From Oscillospiraceae bacterium (GTDB lineage Bacteria; Bacillota; Clostridia; Saccharofermentanales; Saccharofermentanaceae), in assembly GCA_902801755.1 (NCBI GenBank), contig CADCJM010000036.1:1-34464 (forward strand): 34,464 nucleotides of DNA, written 5' to 3'. A program made the translations under genes and the position numbers. This document shows positions 1 to 10,542 of the stretch, one piece after another. The notes beneath the pieces were generated by a model. It had not been told where the DNA came from, made no database searches, and was given only the letters and a program-made list of their open reading frames with translations. Position 1 is the first letter of the stretch. Every line of letters starts with the position of its first letter.

Positions 1-2813
<2,813 letters not shown>

Positions 2814-2839
<26 letters not shown>

Positions 2840-3593
2840 GAATACACGTGAGATCGCAGAGAAGCTCGCTGAAGCTCTTAAGGCTGAGGGTTCTGATTCT
2901 GCTAAGAAGGCTCTCGATTATGAGGACTTCTTCATGAAGAGATCACAGTGGATCATCGGTGGTGACGGATGGGCTTACGATATCGGTTACGGCGGACTTG
3001 ACCACGTTCTCGCTACAGGTGAGGATGTCAACGTTCTCGTTCTCGATACAGAGGTTTACTCCAACACAGGCGGACAGGCTTCCAAGTCCACACCTCAGGG
3101 TGCTGTTGCTCAGTTCGCTGCAGGCGGTAAGCACGTTAAGAAGAAGGATCTCGGTATGATGGCTATGAGCTACGGCTACGTATACGTTGCTCAGGTTGCT
3201 ATGGGATCTGACAAGAACCAGCTCATCAAGGCATTCACAGAAGCAGAAGCTTACCATGGACCTTCCCTCGTTATCTGCTATGCTCCTTGTATCAACCACG
3301 GTATCAAGGGCGGCCTCAAGGTAGCTCAGAACAGAGAAAAGGCAGCTGTTGAGTGCGGTTACTGGCACCTCTTCAGATTCAATCCTTCCCTCGCTGCAGA
3401 AGGCAAGAATCCTTTCACACTCGATTCCAAGGAGCCTACAGCTGACTTCTTCGACTTCCTCAAGGCAGAAGTTCGTTACAACTCTCTCTACAAGAAGTAC
3501 GATGCAGAAGTTGTTGACGGCCTCTTCCAGAGATGCTATCAGGATTCCAGAGACCGTTATGCTTCTTATGTTAAGAAGGCTAACGAGGCTTGA
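2814..3593 (+). CDS. nifJ: Pyruvate:ferredoxin oxidoreductase, C-terminal part (frame break)
   Basis: This is the last piece of the oxidoreductase. Family sequence resumes with WIDGYNSAENTREIAEKL from 2814; no start codon is needed if the gene is intact in the cell. It carries the thiamine diphosphate and magnesium binding stretch GDGWAYDIGYGG and VYSNTGGQASKSTPQGA, followed by CYAPCINHGI, which holds the last ligand of the proximal [4Fe-4S] cluster. The C-terminus (DRYASYVKKANEA) looks complete. The three pieces together span about 1134 codons, somewhat shorter than the roughly 1170-1180 residues I recall for the family, which fits two small internal losses. A strong terminator follows at 3621-3657, so the gene is probably transcribed alone. 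Confidence 0.93.
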
Positions 3594-3620
3594 TTCTTAA
3601 GAATTAACTAAAAGTCCTGC

Positions 3621-3657
3621 GGGGCTGTCTCAAGAAGTTGAGGCAGCCCCGTTTTTT
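3621..3657 (+). terminator. Rho-independent terminator after the oxidoreductase
   Basis: A 13-base stem (3621-3633 with 3638-3650, one G-T wobble) closes a GAAG loop and is followed by a T run at 3652-3657. It lies 27 bases after the stop codon. Confidence 0.93.
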
Positions 3658-3712
3658 GTCCCCAAAATCGAAAAGTTTGCCTTAAGCTTTACCCATTAGG
3701 GGCCTTAATCCA

Positions 3713-3721
3713 TGCTATAAT
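3713..3721 (+). promoter_or_regulatory. Extended -10 promoter for the dnaD operon
   Basis: TGCTATAAT is a perfect -10 hexamer with the TGn extension. No good -35 is seen 17 bases upstream, which is usual for extended -10 promoters. It lies 34 bases before the ATG at 3756 and just after the preceding terminator. Confidence 0.6.
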
Positions 3722-3755
3722 TAGCAAAGCAAATTAAGGAGTTTCCGCTTACGGT

Positions 3756-4802
3756 ATGAAGAACGGCAATGAAGAGATATCCAGACTGCAGATAAATGAC
3801 AGTCTTTTGCCAGATATATTCCTTATAAGATACGCACAGGACCTGAGCAGGAATGCTCTGCTCGTATACCTGTGGCTTAACATGACCGGAAATAAGGAGA
3901 GTTTTGACGAGGATACCGTAAAGAAGTTCAAGATAATCCCTGATGAAGAGATCGGAAAGGCATTGGCTGATCTTATGGAATCAGGACTTATCAGCCGCAA
4001 GGATAAGACTTACTATTTCGATGATATAAAGAAAAGGGAAGTGGAAGAGTACATTCAGGCTCAAAATGCCAGAGGCACAGATCCTGATGCTGTCCTTAAC
4101 AGTGACGAGAAGGAGAGGACGATGCTCGCTGACTCCATCTCCAAGACTTTCTATCAGGGCGAGCTGCCATATATCTTCTACAGACTTATCGATAAGTGCC
4201 TTTACGAGTATAAGTTTGACAGCATCGTGTGCTACAAGCTTTTCGAGGAGGGTTACGACCAGTCCATTCACAGATCGAACGTTCTCATGGAGAACATGGC
4301 CGGCAAATGGTATAAGAACGGCTATACGGATATCAAGAGCCTGGAAAAGCAGCTTGAGATCAACAAGCGTACCAAGAGGCTGATCAAGCTTTGCGGAAGC
4401 CTTTTGAGAAAGAGACTCAATGCCCTTGATATTGAGAGAGTTACCAAGTGGGCTGAAGACCTTGGTGCTACGGAAGAGCTTGTTAACCTTGCATTCAAAG
4501 AGAATGAATACAGAAGCAACCTGACATTGAAGAACGTTGGTGATACGCTTGCAAAGTGGCACGACCAGGGCATTAAGACTGCAGAGGAAGCGGCCAGGTT
4601 CAGCGAGGAAGAGCATAAAGAGAATAAGCGCAAGGCTACAAGAAGGAAGGCAAATCCCGGTTCTGCCTGGGCTACAGGTGAAGAGGCCGGCATAGTTAAC
4701 AAGGGTGCATCTGAGACGGGAGCACCTGATAAGGAAAAGGCTTCTGAGGACGCAGACGACAGTGACGGTCCTGACGATATCCTCAATATGTTTGGAGATT
4801 AA
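3756..4802 (+). CDS. DnaD-like replication initiation protein
   Basis: A 348-residue protein of the DnaD/DnaB_2 type, which in Firmicutes helps load the replicative helicase at origins or stalled forks. The N-terminal about 100 residues look like a winged-helix domain (SRNALLVYLWLNMTG, IPDEEIGKALADLMESGLI, YYFDD). Two DnaB_2-like helical units follow, one near residues 125-195 (ISKTFYQGELPYIF to MAGKWYKNGYTDIKSLE) and one near 210-285 (ALDIERVTKWAEDLG to DTLAKWHDQGIKTAEEA); the W..G...  signature is visible in both. The tail is lysine-rich and then acidic and disordered. AAGGAG sits at 3735-3740. The stop is one base before the ATG of the DnaC-like gene, and this pairing is standard in Clostridia, which supports the call. 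Confidence 0.88.
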   Translation: MKNGNEEISRLQINDSLLPDIFLIRYAQDLSRNALLVYLWLNMTGNKESFDEDTVKKFKIIPDEEIGKALADLMESGLISRKDKTYYFDDIKKREVEEYIQAQNARGTDPDAVLNSDEKERTMLADSISKTFYQGELPYIFYRLIDKCLYEYKFDSIVCYKLFEEGYDQSIHRSNVLMENMAGKWYKNGYTDIKSLEKQLEINKRTKRLIKLCGSLLRKRLNALDIERVTKWAEDLGATEELVNLAFKENEYRSNLTLKNVGDTLAKWHDQGIKTAEEAARFSEEEHKENKRKATRRKANPGSAWATGEEAGIVNKGASETGAPDKEKASEDADDSDGPDDILNMFGD

Positions 4803-4803
4803 G

Positions 4804-4980
4804 ATGAAGACGATTAAAGAACTTATAAGAGAGAGCCTTACCGAAGTCGCTGCCACCAAGGATATCAGGAGGCAGGACAGCATTAAGCGCGTTTATAAGC
4901 AGTTCCCTGAACTGAAGGATATAGATGATCAGATCCTCTGGTCAAGCGTTTTGATATTGCCGAAGAAGAACTTTTCGTAA
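4804..4980 (+). CDS. DnaC-like helicase loader, N-terminal part (frame break)
   Basis: This is the first about 47 codons of an AAA+ helicase loader. It starts at ATG 4804, one base after the DnaD-like stop. The helical sequence ESLTEVAATKDIRRQDSIK is usual for the N-terminus of clostridial DnaC-like proteins. From about 4944 the family sequence is in the next frame, and this frame runs on only to a stop at 4980. Adding one A to the AA at 4944-4945 joins the two frames as LWSKRFDIAEEELF and gives a protein of about 281 residues. Confidence 0.85.
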   Translation: MKTIKELIRESLTEVAATKDIRRQDSIKRVYKQFPELKDIDDQILWSSVLILPKKNFS

Positions 4981-5648
4981 AGCGCGATAAGATCATTGCC
5001 AGGAATAATATCGATCCTGAGTTTGATATTGAGAAGTGTCTTTGCGGGAAGTGCAATGATACAGGCTTTTATGTAAACAGCAAGGGCTTTCTTAAGGTAT
5101 GCCCGTGCAGAAGCAAAGAACTTGAAGAATGTTATGACAACAGCGGAATGGCTGACTATTCTTCTTATAAGATCGAGAATTACAGAGCTGATTATTTAGG
5201 TGACGCAAAGAAGCGCGAGAAGATCAGAAGCGAACTTTTAAGATTCATGTCCGGCCAGAATGAGGCTGATGAATCACCTTTATGCATTTTCTCCGCAGCA
5301 CCCCAGACGGGAAAGACCTTCCTTGCTATTGTGGTTTGCAAGACAGCCATTAATCTCGGCAAGAGCGCATACTACGCTAAATGCGAGGATCTGGCAGCTA
5401 TCGGCACAGATACATTGGAAGATATCAAGCACATTGATTTCCTCATAATCGACGATTTTGCCGACAGTGTAACCCTTTATAACAATGTGGGTTCCGTTTT
5501 GAATTCCATATTGGAGACAAGAGCCGCATCAAAGCTTCCGACAGTTCTTGTTACGCCTTTCCCGGCCGCTGAGCTTATAAAGAAGTGCGACATGAGGATC
5601 AGCGGCAAGCTTCAGTCTGCAAAGACGATATCTTCGGAAGGAAGGTAA
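4944..5648 (+). CDS. DnaC-like helicase loader, zinc finger and ATPase part (frame break)
   Basis: This is the rest of the helicase loader, read from 4944 in the new frame; an ATG at 5148 is internal. A four-cysteine zinc finger (CLCGKCNDTGF then VCPCR, 5037-5108) precedes the AAA+ domain. The Walker A motif is AAPQTGKT, which fits [AG]xxxxGKT although the usual GxxGxGKT glycines are partly replaced. Walker B is FLIIDDF. Near the C-terminus RISGKLQ may be a sensor region. The product is expected to load the DnaB-type helicase together with the DnaD-like protein encoded just upstream. The acpS start codon is 11 bases after the stop, so the genes are probably co-transcribed. Confidence 0.87.
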   Translation, partial: KRFDIAEEELFVKRDKIIARNNIDPEFDIEKCLCGKCNDTGFYVNSKGFLKVCPCRSKELEECYDNSGMADYSSYKIENYRADYLGDAKKREKIRSELLRFMSGQNEADESPLCIFSAAPQTGKTFLAIVVCKTAINLGKSAYYAKCEDLAAIGTDTLEDIKHIDFLIIDDFADSVTLYNNVGSVLNSILETRAASKLPTVLVTPFPAAELIKKCDMRISGKLQSAKTISSEGR

Positions 5649-5659
5649 GATCACTTCCG

Positions 5660-6058
5660 ATGAAAGTACGCTGCGGAATCGACATCGTAGATATCACAAG
5701 GTTTGTAAAGAATCTGGAAGACGGCAACACGGCTTTTTTTGTTAAGTGCTTTACAGAAGACGAGATCGCTTATTGCAATTCATCCAAAGACCTTAAGAAG
5801 AAGGCAGAGCGCTTTGCGGCCAGATGGGCTGCAAAAGAAGCTGTCGGCAAGGCTCTTGGCACGGGGCTTTTGAGCGAAGGTGTCGGCATGCACGATATTG
5901 AAGTGGTAAAAGACCAGCGTGGCACACCCGGAATAAAGCTTTATGGCGGTGCGCTCTCACATGCCGATGATATAGGTATGAGTTCTGTCTCGATAAGTCT
6001 GTCACATGACGGCGGAATGGCAGCGGCTTACTGCGTGATGCTGGTGGAGAAGGATTGA
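5660..6058 (+). CDS. acpS: Holo-[acyl-carrier-protein] synthase
   Basis: AcpS transfers 4'-phosphopantetheine from CoA to a serine of apo-acyl carrier protein, activating it for fatty acid synthesis. The 132-residue product matches the family length. GIDIVDI near residue 6 carries the magnesium-binding aspartate, FFVKCFTEDEIAYC follows, and ERFAARWAAKEAVGKALGTG near residue 50 is the second signature with the catalytic glutamate. VSISLSHDGGMAAAY near residue 110 is the usual C-terminal strand pattern. ATG 5660 is preferred because the sequence from there begins as the family does; upstream in-frame residues overlap the DnaC-like gene. The stop overlaps the next start by one base (TGATG), indicating coupled translation. 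Confidence 0.95.
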   Translation: MKVRCGIDIVDITRFVKNLEDGNTAFFVKCFTEDEIAYCNSSKDLKKKAERFAARWAAKEAVGKALGTGLLSEGVGMHDIEVVKDQRGTPGIKLYGGALSHADDIGMSSVSISLSHDGGMAAAYCVMLVEKD

Positions 6059-6435
6059 TGAAGAGACGCGAGAAGACAACAGAATCAGGCGGGATCTTCA
6101 AGATTTTCGAGCCCAAGAAAAAGCCTCAGGTAGGCGGCGAACTGCCCACCAAGACCATCAGGCACTTAGAGCGCCCTGTAAACCTGCCTTTCCTTAAGGA
6201 TATGGATGAGGATAAGGAACAGTACGGAAGTGCTGAGGACATGGAGGAGAAGTGGGGCCTTTCTGAGAAGCAGGCCAATCTGGGCGGTGTAAAAAAGCGA
6301 AAGATCGTAAGCCTTGCGGTCGCGATTGCGGCTTTTATCCTTCTCATTGTAGGCGTCTTCTCTTCTACATTCTCCCTAGAGTATTGCCTGACCTCTTCAA
6401 AGGTACCAACATCGAACTCTTCGTTGAGCCTGTAA
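6058..6435 (+). CDS. Membrane-anchored SH3/NlpC-like protein, N-terminal part (frame break)
   Basis: This is the cytoplasmic tail and membrane anchor of a larger wall-facing protein. It starts at ATG 6058 overlapping the acpS stop. About 80 mostly charged residues are followed by a hydrophobic segment starting KIVSLAVAIAAFILLIVG (6301-6354). The family-like frame is lost at 6358-6360. Adding one T to the TT at 6358-6359 continues the helix as VGVFLFYILPRVLPDLF and joins this piece to the extracellular part. The residues after 6360 in this frame are out of frame and stop at 6435. Confidence 0.75.
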   Translation: MKRREKTTESGGIFKIFEPKKKPQVGGELPTKTIRHLERPVNLPFLKDMDEDKEQYGSAEDMEEKWGLSEKQANLGGVKKRKIVSLAVAIAAFILLIVGVFSSTFSLEYCLTSSKVPTSNSSLSL

Positions 6436-7316
6436 TTAATCTCGAATTCGAAGATGAAAGCTACAGGGTAGTAAAGGAGAGCACGGTAGCCCTCATGACC
6501 GAACCGGATCCTGCATCAGCCAGGATCGCCGAGGTCCTTTTCAACGAGCCTGTAAAATACGTATCTTCAGCTAAGAACGGATACTGCAAGATCGAGACAT
6601 TAGACGGTCTTACCGGCTTTGTAAAGGAGTCAAGTATTGTTAAGGACACCAAGTCCATAGAGCCGGACTTGCATCAGTACAAGCTTATAGTATCTGACCC
6701 TTCAAAGAACATCATGACGCACGCGAGCAACGGTACCTTGATCAAGAAGGTAATGATGTACACTGTGCTCTATGCTGATATTAAGAGAGAAGGCGTTTAT
6801 CAGGTAGCTCTCCCGGGCGGCGATTCAGGCTGGATCGGTTCATCCGGTGTTATCGAGCTGTCGACAAGAGAAGAGTCTGAAGAGGTATCGAGCCGTTATT
6901 TTGTCAGCTCGGTGCTGACGTTCGTTAACAGCAGATATATCCAGAACGGAATGTCCATTGACGGTGCTTCAGTAAACGGCGTTGTATACGTCTGCGCTGC
7001 AGTAAACGGTATCAAGATCCCAAGAACGATGGAAGAACAGGCCAAGGCGGGAACAGAGATCGTTCCTGAACCGGACGCCGTTACAGGTAAGATCATGATC
7101 GACCAGATCCTGCCGGGTGACATTATCTTTTTATCGAACCCCAAAGATCCGAGCGACAAGAAGATCTATGAGATGGCTGTCTGTACCGATACCGGAACGC
7201 TCTTCATGATATCGCCTTCGAGGACTACGGTAAGGCTCCGTAATTTCTCTTCGGGTGACGCAATATGCGAAAGAATCATAACGATAAGACGCTTATTCAA
7301 CAGTAAGGTAATATAA
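6360..7316 (+). CDS. SH3-like and degenerate NlpC/P60-like extracellular domains (frame break)
   Basis: This is the extracellular part of the membrane protein that begins at 6058, giving about 419 residues in all when one base is restored. After the membrane helix there is an SH3-like stretch (residues YRVVKESTVALMTEPD to GLTGFVKESSIV), a second similar stretch ending near GDSGWIGSSGVIELS, and a C-terminal domain with the NlpC/P60 pattern (FVNSRYIQNGMS, SVNGVVYVCAAVNGIKIPRT, ILPGDIIFLSNP). That family cuts peptidoglycan stem peptides, but the positions of the catalytic cysteine and histidine appear changed, so this one may only bind wall or partners. A gene caller may start it at TTG 6384. 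Function is not established. Confidence 0.7.
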   Translation, partial: LFYILPRVLPDLFKGTNIELFVEPVINLEFEDESYRVVKESTVALMTEPDPASARIAEVLFNEPVKYVSSAKNGYCKIETLDGLTGFVKESSIVKDTKSIEPDLHQYKLIVSDPSKNIMTHASNGTLIKKVMMYTVLYADIKREGVYQVALPGGDSGWIGSSGVIELSTREESEEVSSRYFVSSVLTFVNSRYIQNGMSIDGASVNGVVYVCAAVNGIKIPRTMEEQAKAGTEIVPEPDAVTGKIMIDQILPGDIIFLSNPKDPSDKKIYEMAVCTDTGTLFMISPSRTTVRLRNFSSGDAICERIITIRRLFNSKVI

Positions 7317-7339
7317 CCAGAAAATAAGCGAAAAACTTG

Positions 7340-7368
7340 TTGCACTCTTAATTAGGTTGTGGTATTAT
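7340..7368 (+). promoter_or_regulatory. Sigma-A promoter of rpmB
   Basis: TTGCAC at 7340-7345, a 17-base spacer and TATTAT at 7363-7368. It lies in the gap between the preceding gene and rpmB, 35 bases before the start codon. Confidence 0.8.
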
Positions 7369-7403
7369 TCATAGGCATTTGAATTCTAACAGGAGGTGTT
7401 TGC

Positions 7404-7601
7404 ATGGCTAAGTGTGAAGTTTGCCAGAAAGATATGTTCTTCGGCAGAAAGATTAGAATCACGCGTTCACAGATTTCAAGACGCGCGCTTACTACGCAGC
7501 AGGCTAACGTACACAGAGTTAAGGTTGTTGTTGACGGCACCCCCAAGTCAATGAACGTTTGCACACGTTGCCTTCGTTCCGGCAAAGTCGAAAGAGCGTA
7601 A
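7404..7601 (+). CDS. rpmB: 50S ribosomal protein L28, zinc-binding form
   Basis: L28 is a small protein of the large ribosomal subunit. The 65-residue product begins MAKCEVCQKD and ends CTRCLRSGKVERA. The two CxxC pairs (residues 4-7 and near 53-56) form the zinc ribbon of the C+ version of L28. AGGAGGTG sits at 7391-7398. The gene is flanked by its own promoter and its own terminator and is therefore a single-gene unit. Confidence 0.97.
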   Translation: MAKCEVCQKDMFFGRKIRITRSQISRRALTTQQANVHRVKVVVDGTPKSMNVCTRCLRSGKVERA

Positions 7602-7625
7602 GGTTCTAAGCTGATTTAGTATCCG

Positions 7626-7660
7626 AGAGGTTGTCTCATATGAGGCAACCTCTTTTTTTT
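7626..7660 (+). terminator. Rho-independent terminator of rpmB
   Basis: An AGAGGTTGTCTC stem at 7626-7637 pairs with 7642-7653 (one wobble) and is followed by a run of eight T at 7653-7660. Confidence 0.9.
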
Positions 7661-7686
7661 GTTCCCGGTTCTCGAAAACTCACTGC

Positions 7687-7717
7687 AAAAAAAGAGACTG
7701 CCATCTGACAGCCTCTT
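7687..7717 (-). terminator. Rho-independent terminator of serS
   Basis: Read on the minus strand, AGAGGCTGTC and GGCAGTCTCT form a stem with an AGAT loop followed by a run of seven T (A run at 7687-7693 on the plus strand). It is 23 bases past the serS stop and faces the rpmB terminator. Confidence 0.85.
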
Positions 7718-7740
7718 GATAATTAATTTTGTTATAAGAA

Positions 7741-9027
7741 TTACTTCTTAACTTCGATTACGGACTTGCCGCCCATGTAAGGTCTCAAAGCCTCAGGGAT
7801 CCTGATGGAGCCGTCTTCGTTGAGGTTGTTCTCTAAGAAGGCGATGAGCATTCTCGGAGGAGCAACGCATGTGTTGTTAAGAGTGTGGGCAAGGTATGTG
7901 CCCTCAGGTCCTCTGATCCTGATCTTGAGACGTCTTGCCTGAGCGTCGCCTAAGTTGGAGCAGGAGCCGACTTCGAAATACTTCTTCTGTCTGGGAGACC
8001 ATGCCTCAACGTCACAGGACTTAACCTTAAGGTCAGCAAGGTCGCCGGAGCAGCACTCGAGTGTTCTTACGGGGATATCGAGTGAACGGAAGTAATCAAC
8101 CGTGTTCTGCCAGAGCTTGTTGTACCATGTCATGGAATCTTCAGGCTTGCAGACGACGATCATCTCCTGCTTTTCGAACTGGTGGATCCTGTAAACACCA
8201 CGCTCCTCGATGCCGTGAGCACCGACTTCCTTACGGAAGCAGGGGGAGTAGGATGTAAGTGTCTGGGGAAGCTTGTCCTCGTCTGTGATCGTATCGATGA
8301 ACTTACCGATCATGGAGTGCTCGGAAGTACCGATGAGGTAGAGATCCTCACCCTCGATCTTGTACATCATGTTCTCCATCTCTGCAAAGCTCATAACGCC
8401 CGTAACAACGGAAGATCTGATCATGTAAGGCGGAATGTAATATGTGAATCCGCGGTCGATCATGAAGTCACGTGCATAAGAGAGGCATGCGGAGTGAAGT
8501 CTTGCGATGTCGCCCTTTAAGTAATAGAAGCCGTTGCCGGATGTTTCTCTTGCCTGGTCGAGTTCGATGCCGTCAAGCTTTTCCATGATATCAACGTGAT
8601 AGGGGACTTCGAAATCAGGAACGAAGGGCTCGCCGAACTTCTCGATCTCAACATTCTCGGAATCGTCCTTGCCGATCGGAACGGAAGGATCGATGATGTT
8701 AGGGATAACGAGCATGATCTTTCTGATCTGTTCTTCAAGCTCAGTCTCCTTGGCAGAGAGCGCTTCGAGCTCGTCAGCCATATCTGTGACCTGCTTCTTT
8801 ACTGCTTCAGCTTCGTCCTTCTTGCCCTGAGCCATGAGAGCGCCGATCTGCTTGCTGACCTTGTTGCGGTTAGCTCTTAAAGCTTCAGCGCGTGTCTTGC
8901 TTTCACGGAACTCCTTATCAAGTTCAATGACCTGGTCTACCAGGGGAAGCTTCTCGTCCTGGAACTTGTTCTTGATGTTCTGTTTGACGATGTCCGGATT
9001 GGTACGTAAGAATTTAATATCAAGCAT
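7741..9027 (-). CDS. serS: Seryl-tRNA synthetase
   Basis: This enzyme charges tRNA-Ser with serine using ATP in the cytoplasm. The 428-residue product has the usual two-part layout: MLDIKFLRTNPDIVKQN and the long coiled-coil arm in residues 1-110 (KALRANRNKVSKQIG-like stretch), then the class II core. Motif 2 is seen in CFRKEVGAHGIEERGVYRIHQF and motif 3 in NNTCVAPPRMLIAFLENN. EVGSCSNLGDAQARRLKIR and IPEALRPYMGG are further family landmarks. The start codon is preceded by GAGGTGAC. The upstream glycoside hydrolase-like gene on the same strand ends 55 bases away, so read-through is possible. No T-box leader is visible. Confidence 0.97.
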   Translation of the reverse strand: MLDIKFLRTNPDIVKQNIKNKFQDEKLPLVDQVIELDKEFRESKTRAEALRANRNKVSKQIGALMAQGKKDEAEAVKKQVTDMADELEALSAKETELEEQIRKIMLVIPNIIDPSVPIGKDDSENVEIEKFGEPFVPDFEVPYHVDIMEKLDGIELDQARETSGNGFYYLKGDIARLHSACLSYARDFMIDRGFTYYIPPYMIRSSVVTGVMSFAEMENMMYKIEGEDLYLIGTSEHSMIGKFIDTITDEDKLPQTLTSYSPCFRKEVGAHGIEERGVYRIHQFEKQEMIVVCKPEDSMTWYNKLWQNTVDYFRSLDIPVRTLECCSGDLADLKVKSCDVEAWSPRQKKYFEVGSCSNLGDAQARRLKIRIRGPEGTYLAHTLNNTCVAPPRMLIAFLENNLNEDGSIRIPEALRPYMGGKSVIEVKK

Positions 9028-9082
9028 GTTGTCACCTCTTAAATAAATAACCTACATATTTTATTCTTAGAAGCCGTCAGTT

Positions 9083-10432
9083 TCAATCTGTCTGAACTGA
9101 CATATTTCCGTCGTAGTTGCCCGCCGGATAGTTGAATTTAGGATCCCACAGGATGAATTCGGTTATTCCGGCGTCATGGATAGCCTTGATCTGGGAGTTG
9201 ATCTCCCTGTAGCCGTATTCCATGTAATTGCCCTTGCCGATATAAGATGCCGTGAATGCCTGTAAGTACGGCCTCATGGTCGTGAATCCCGGCTGGACAT
9301 ATATAGAACGGCATTCGTGCAGTACGCTGTAGACGATGAGATAAGGCTCCTTATCCGGTGTCTTGAAGACATGGCCTCCGAGCATCGTTCCCAAAGCATA
9401 GTGCGAAGGATATAACATCGGGCAGCAGGAATCGATCTCAGTCATGCCTAAAGTAGTGAAATCCTGACCGATAATGCCTGCATCAAGCGGAGACGTTAAT
9501 ACGATACCGAAGATATCTGCAGAGACGGGAATGCCGTGTGTGTCCTGGATCTTGATCCTTGCTTCCTGAAGGAATCTGTTTACGGCCTCAGCCTTTGTGG
9601 GAGTCTGGCCTTCTTCACCATAGTAAGGCTTTGCCTTGTTCTTGGTGGAGCCTGCGGGGAAACGGACGTAGTCGAACTGGATCTCATCGACGCCGTGCTC
9701 AACGCCCTCTAGTGCGATATCGATCAGATAATCCCAGTTCTCGGAATTATAAGGGCTTAAGAAGGGGTTGTTGCCTTCGTTGCTGAAACGTACAACATTG
9801 CCGGAAGCGTCGGTGATAGCTCTTTTAGGGAAGTGCTCAGCGGCCAGTGAATCGTTGAAGCAAACAACACGTCCGATAACTCTTACGCCGTTGTCGTGGC
9901 ACTTCTTGATTACCTTGTCGATGTCATAAGCATCCCATACATATCCGATCTCTCTGGCTGTCTCGTTCTTTGTCTTGAAGGGAATACCGTATTCCTGCTT
10001 GAGATTGATTACAACTGAATTCATCTCGCTGTTCTTGCAAAGCTCGATAGCCTTATCAAGATTGGAACAGGTTCCTATATAAAGGCCTTTTACTTCAAAG
10101 TGCTCAGGCTTCTTTACGTCTTCTTCCGCGATCTCCGGCAGCGGGCGCCAGTAGCTCTCGGCGAGTTCTGATGAGACTAACTGCTCTGTGTGATAGACGA
10201 TGGGATCAGTAACTGTTGTGCTCTCTGAACTGATAGTAACCAGAATAGGAAGATTGCCGGTCGTCTCGCCTGTGTTGACATGACTGATGATCTTGGTGAT
10301 GCCCAGTGTCACCAGAACGACAGCAAGGATCGCTGCCACGGAAAGCAGGATCGTAAGCAATCTTCTGAGTTTTGCCAGCTCAAGACTGTCCGGATTATTA
10401 TGGTTATTATTCAAATCATTATTATTTAACAT
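9083..10432 (-). CDS. Putative glycoside hydrolase, DUF4015 type, membrane anchored
   Basis: A protein of about 449 residues with an asparagine-rich cytoplasmic start, one membrane segment near residues 27-50 (LLTILLSVAAILAVVLVTLG), a linker and a C-terminal TIM-barrel-like domain. The barrel shows VKGLYIGTCSNLDKAIELC, VVINLKQEYGIPF, IGRVVCFND, GVDEIQFDYVRFP and FILWDPKFNY, which matches the DUF4015 family of putative extracellular carbohydrate-active proteins. FDYVRFP with its aspartate is the best candidate active-site strand. The substrate is unknown. I chose ATG 10432 over GTG 10477 because a sigma-A -10 lies six bases before it; no ribosome binding site is visible at either codon. Confidence 0.8.
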   Translation of the reverse strand: MLNNNDLNNNHNNPDSLELAKLRRLLTILLSVAAILAVVLVTLGITKIISHVNTGETTGNLPILVTISSESTTVTDPIVYHTEQLVSSELAESYWRPLPEIAEEDVKKPEHFEVKGLYIGTCSNLDKAIELCKNSEMNSVVINLKQEYGIPFKTKNETAREIGYVWDAYDIDKVIKKCHDNGVRVIGRVVCFNDSLAAEHFPKRAITDASGNVVRFSNEGNNPFLSPYNSENWDYLIDIALEGVEHGVDEIQFDYVRFPAGSTKNKAKPYYGEEGQTPTKAEAVNRFLQEARIKIQDTHGIPVSADIFGIVLTSPLDAGIIGQDFTTLGMTEIDSCCPMLYPSHYALGTMLGGHVFKTPDKEPYLIVYSVLHECRSIYVQPGFTTMRPYLQAFTASYIGKGNYMEYGYREINSQIKAIHDAGITEFILWDPKFNYPAGNYDGNMSVQTD

Positions 10433-10438
10433 AGGACA

Positions 10439-10467
10439 ATTATACAGACCTGCCTCAAAAAGAACAA
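10439..10467 (-). promoter_or_regulatory. Sigma-A promoter, possibly giving a leaderless message
   Basis: On the minus strand TTGTTC (10467-10462), a 17-base spacer and TATAAT (10444-10439). The -10 ends six bases before the ATG at 10432, so transcription would begin at about the start codon itself. Confidence 0.55.
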
Positions 10468-10542
10468 ATAACTCCACGCAAAGCCTGGTGACGTGTGATA
10501 AAATCGGGTTATAAACATTTGATTTATTAGGGTTGGCAGGAT

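Noticed and set aside
3981-4883. 300-codon minus-strand frame opposite the DnaD/DnaC genes
   Set aside because: It lies wholly antisense to well recognised genes, is leucine- and serine-rich as shadow frames are, and has no promoter or ribosome binding site.
9028-9082. T-box leader expected before a seryl-tRNA synthetase gene
   Set aside because: The gap to the upstream gene is only 55 bases and lacks a T-box sequence or terminator pair.
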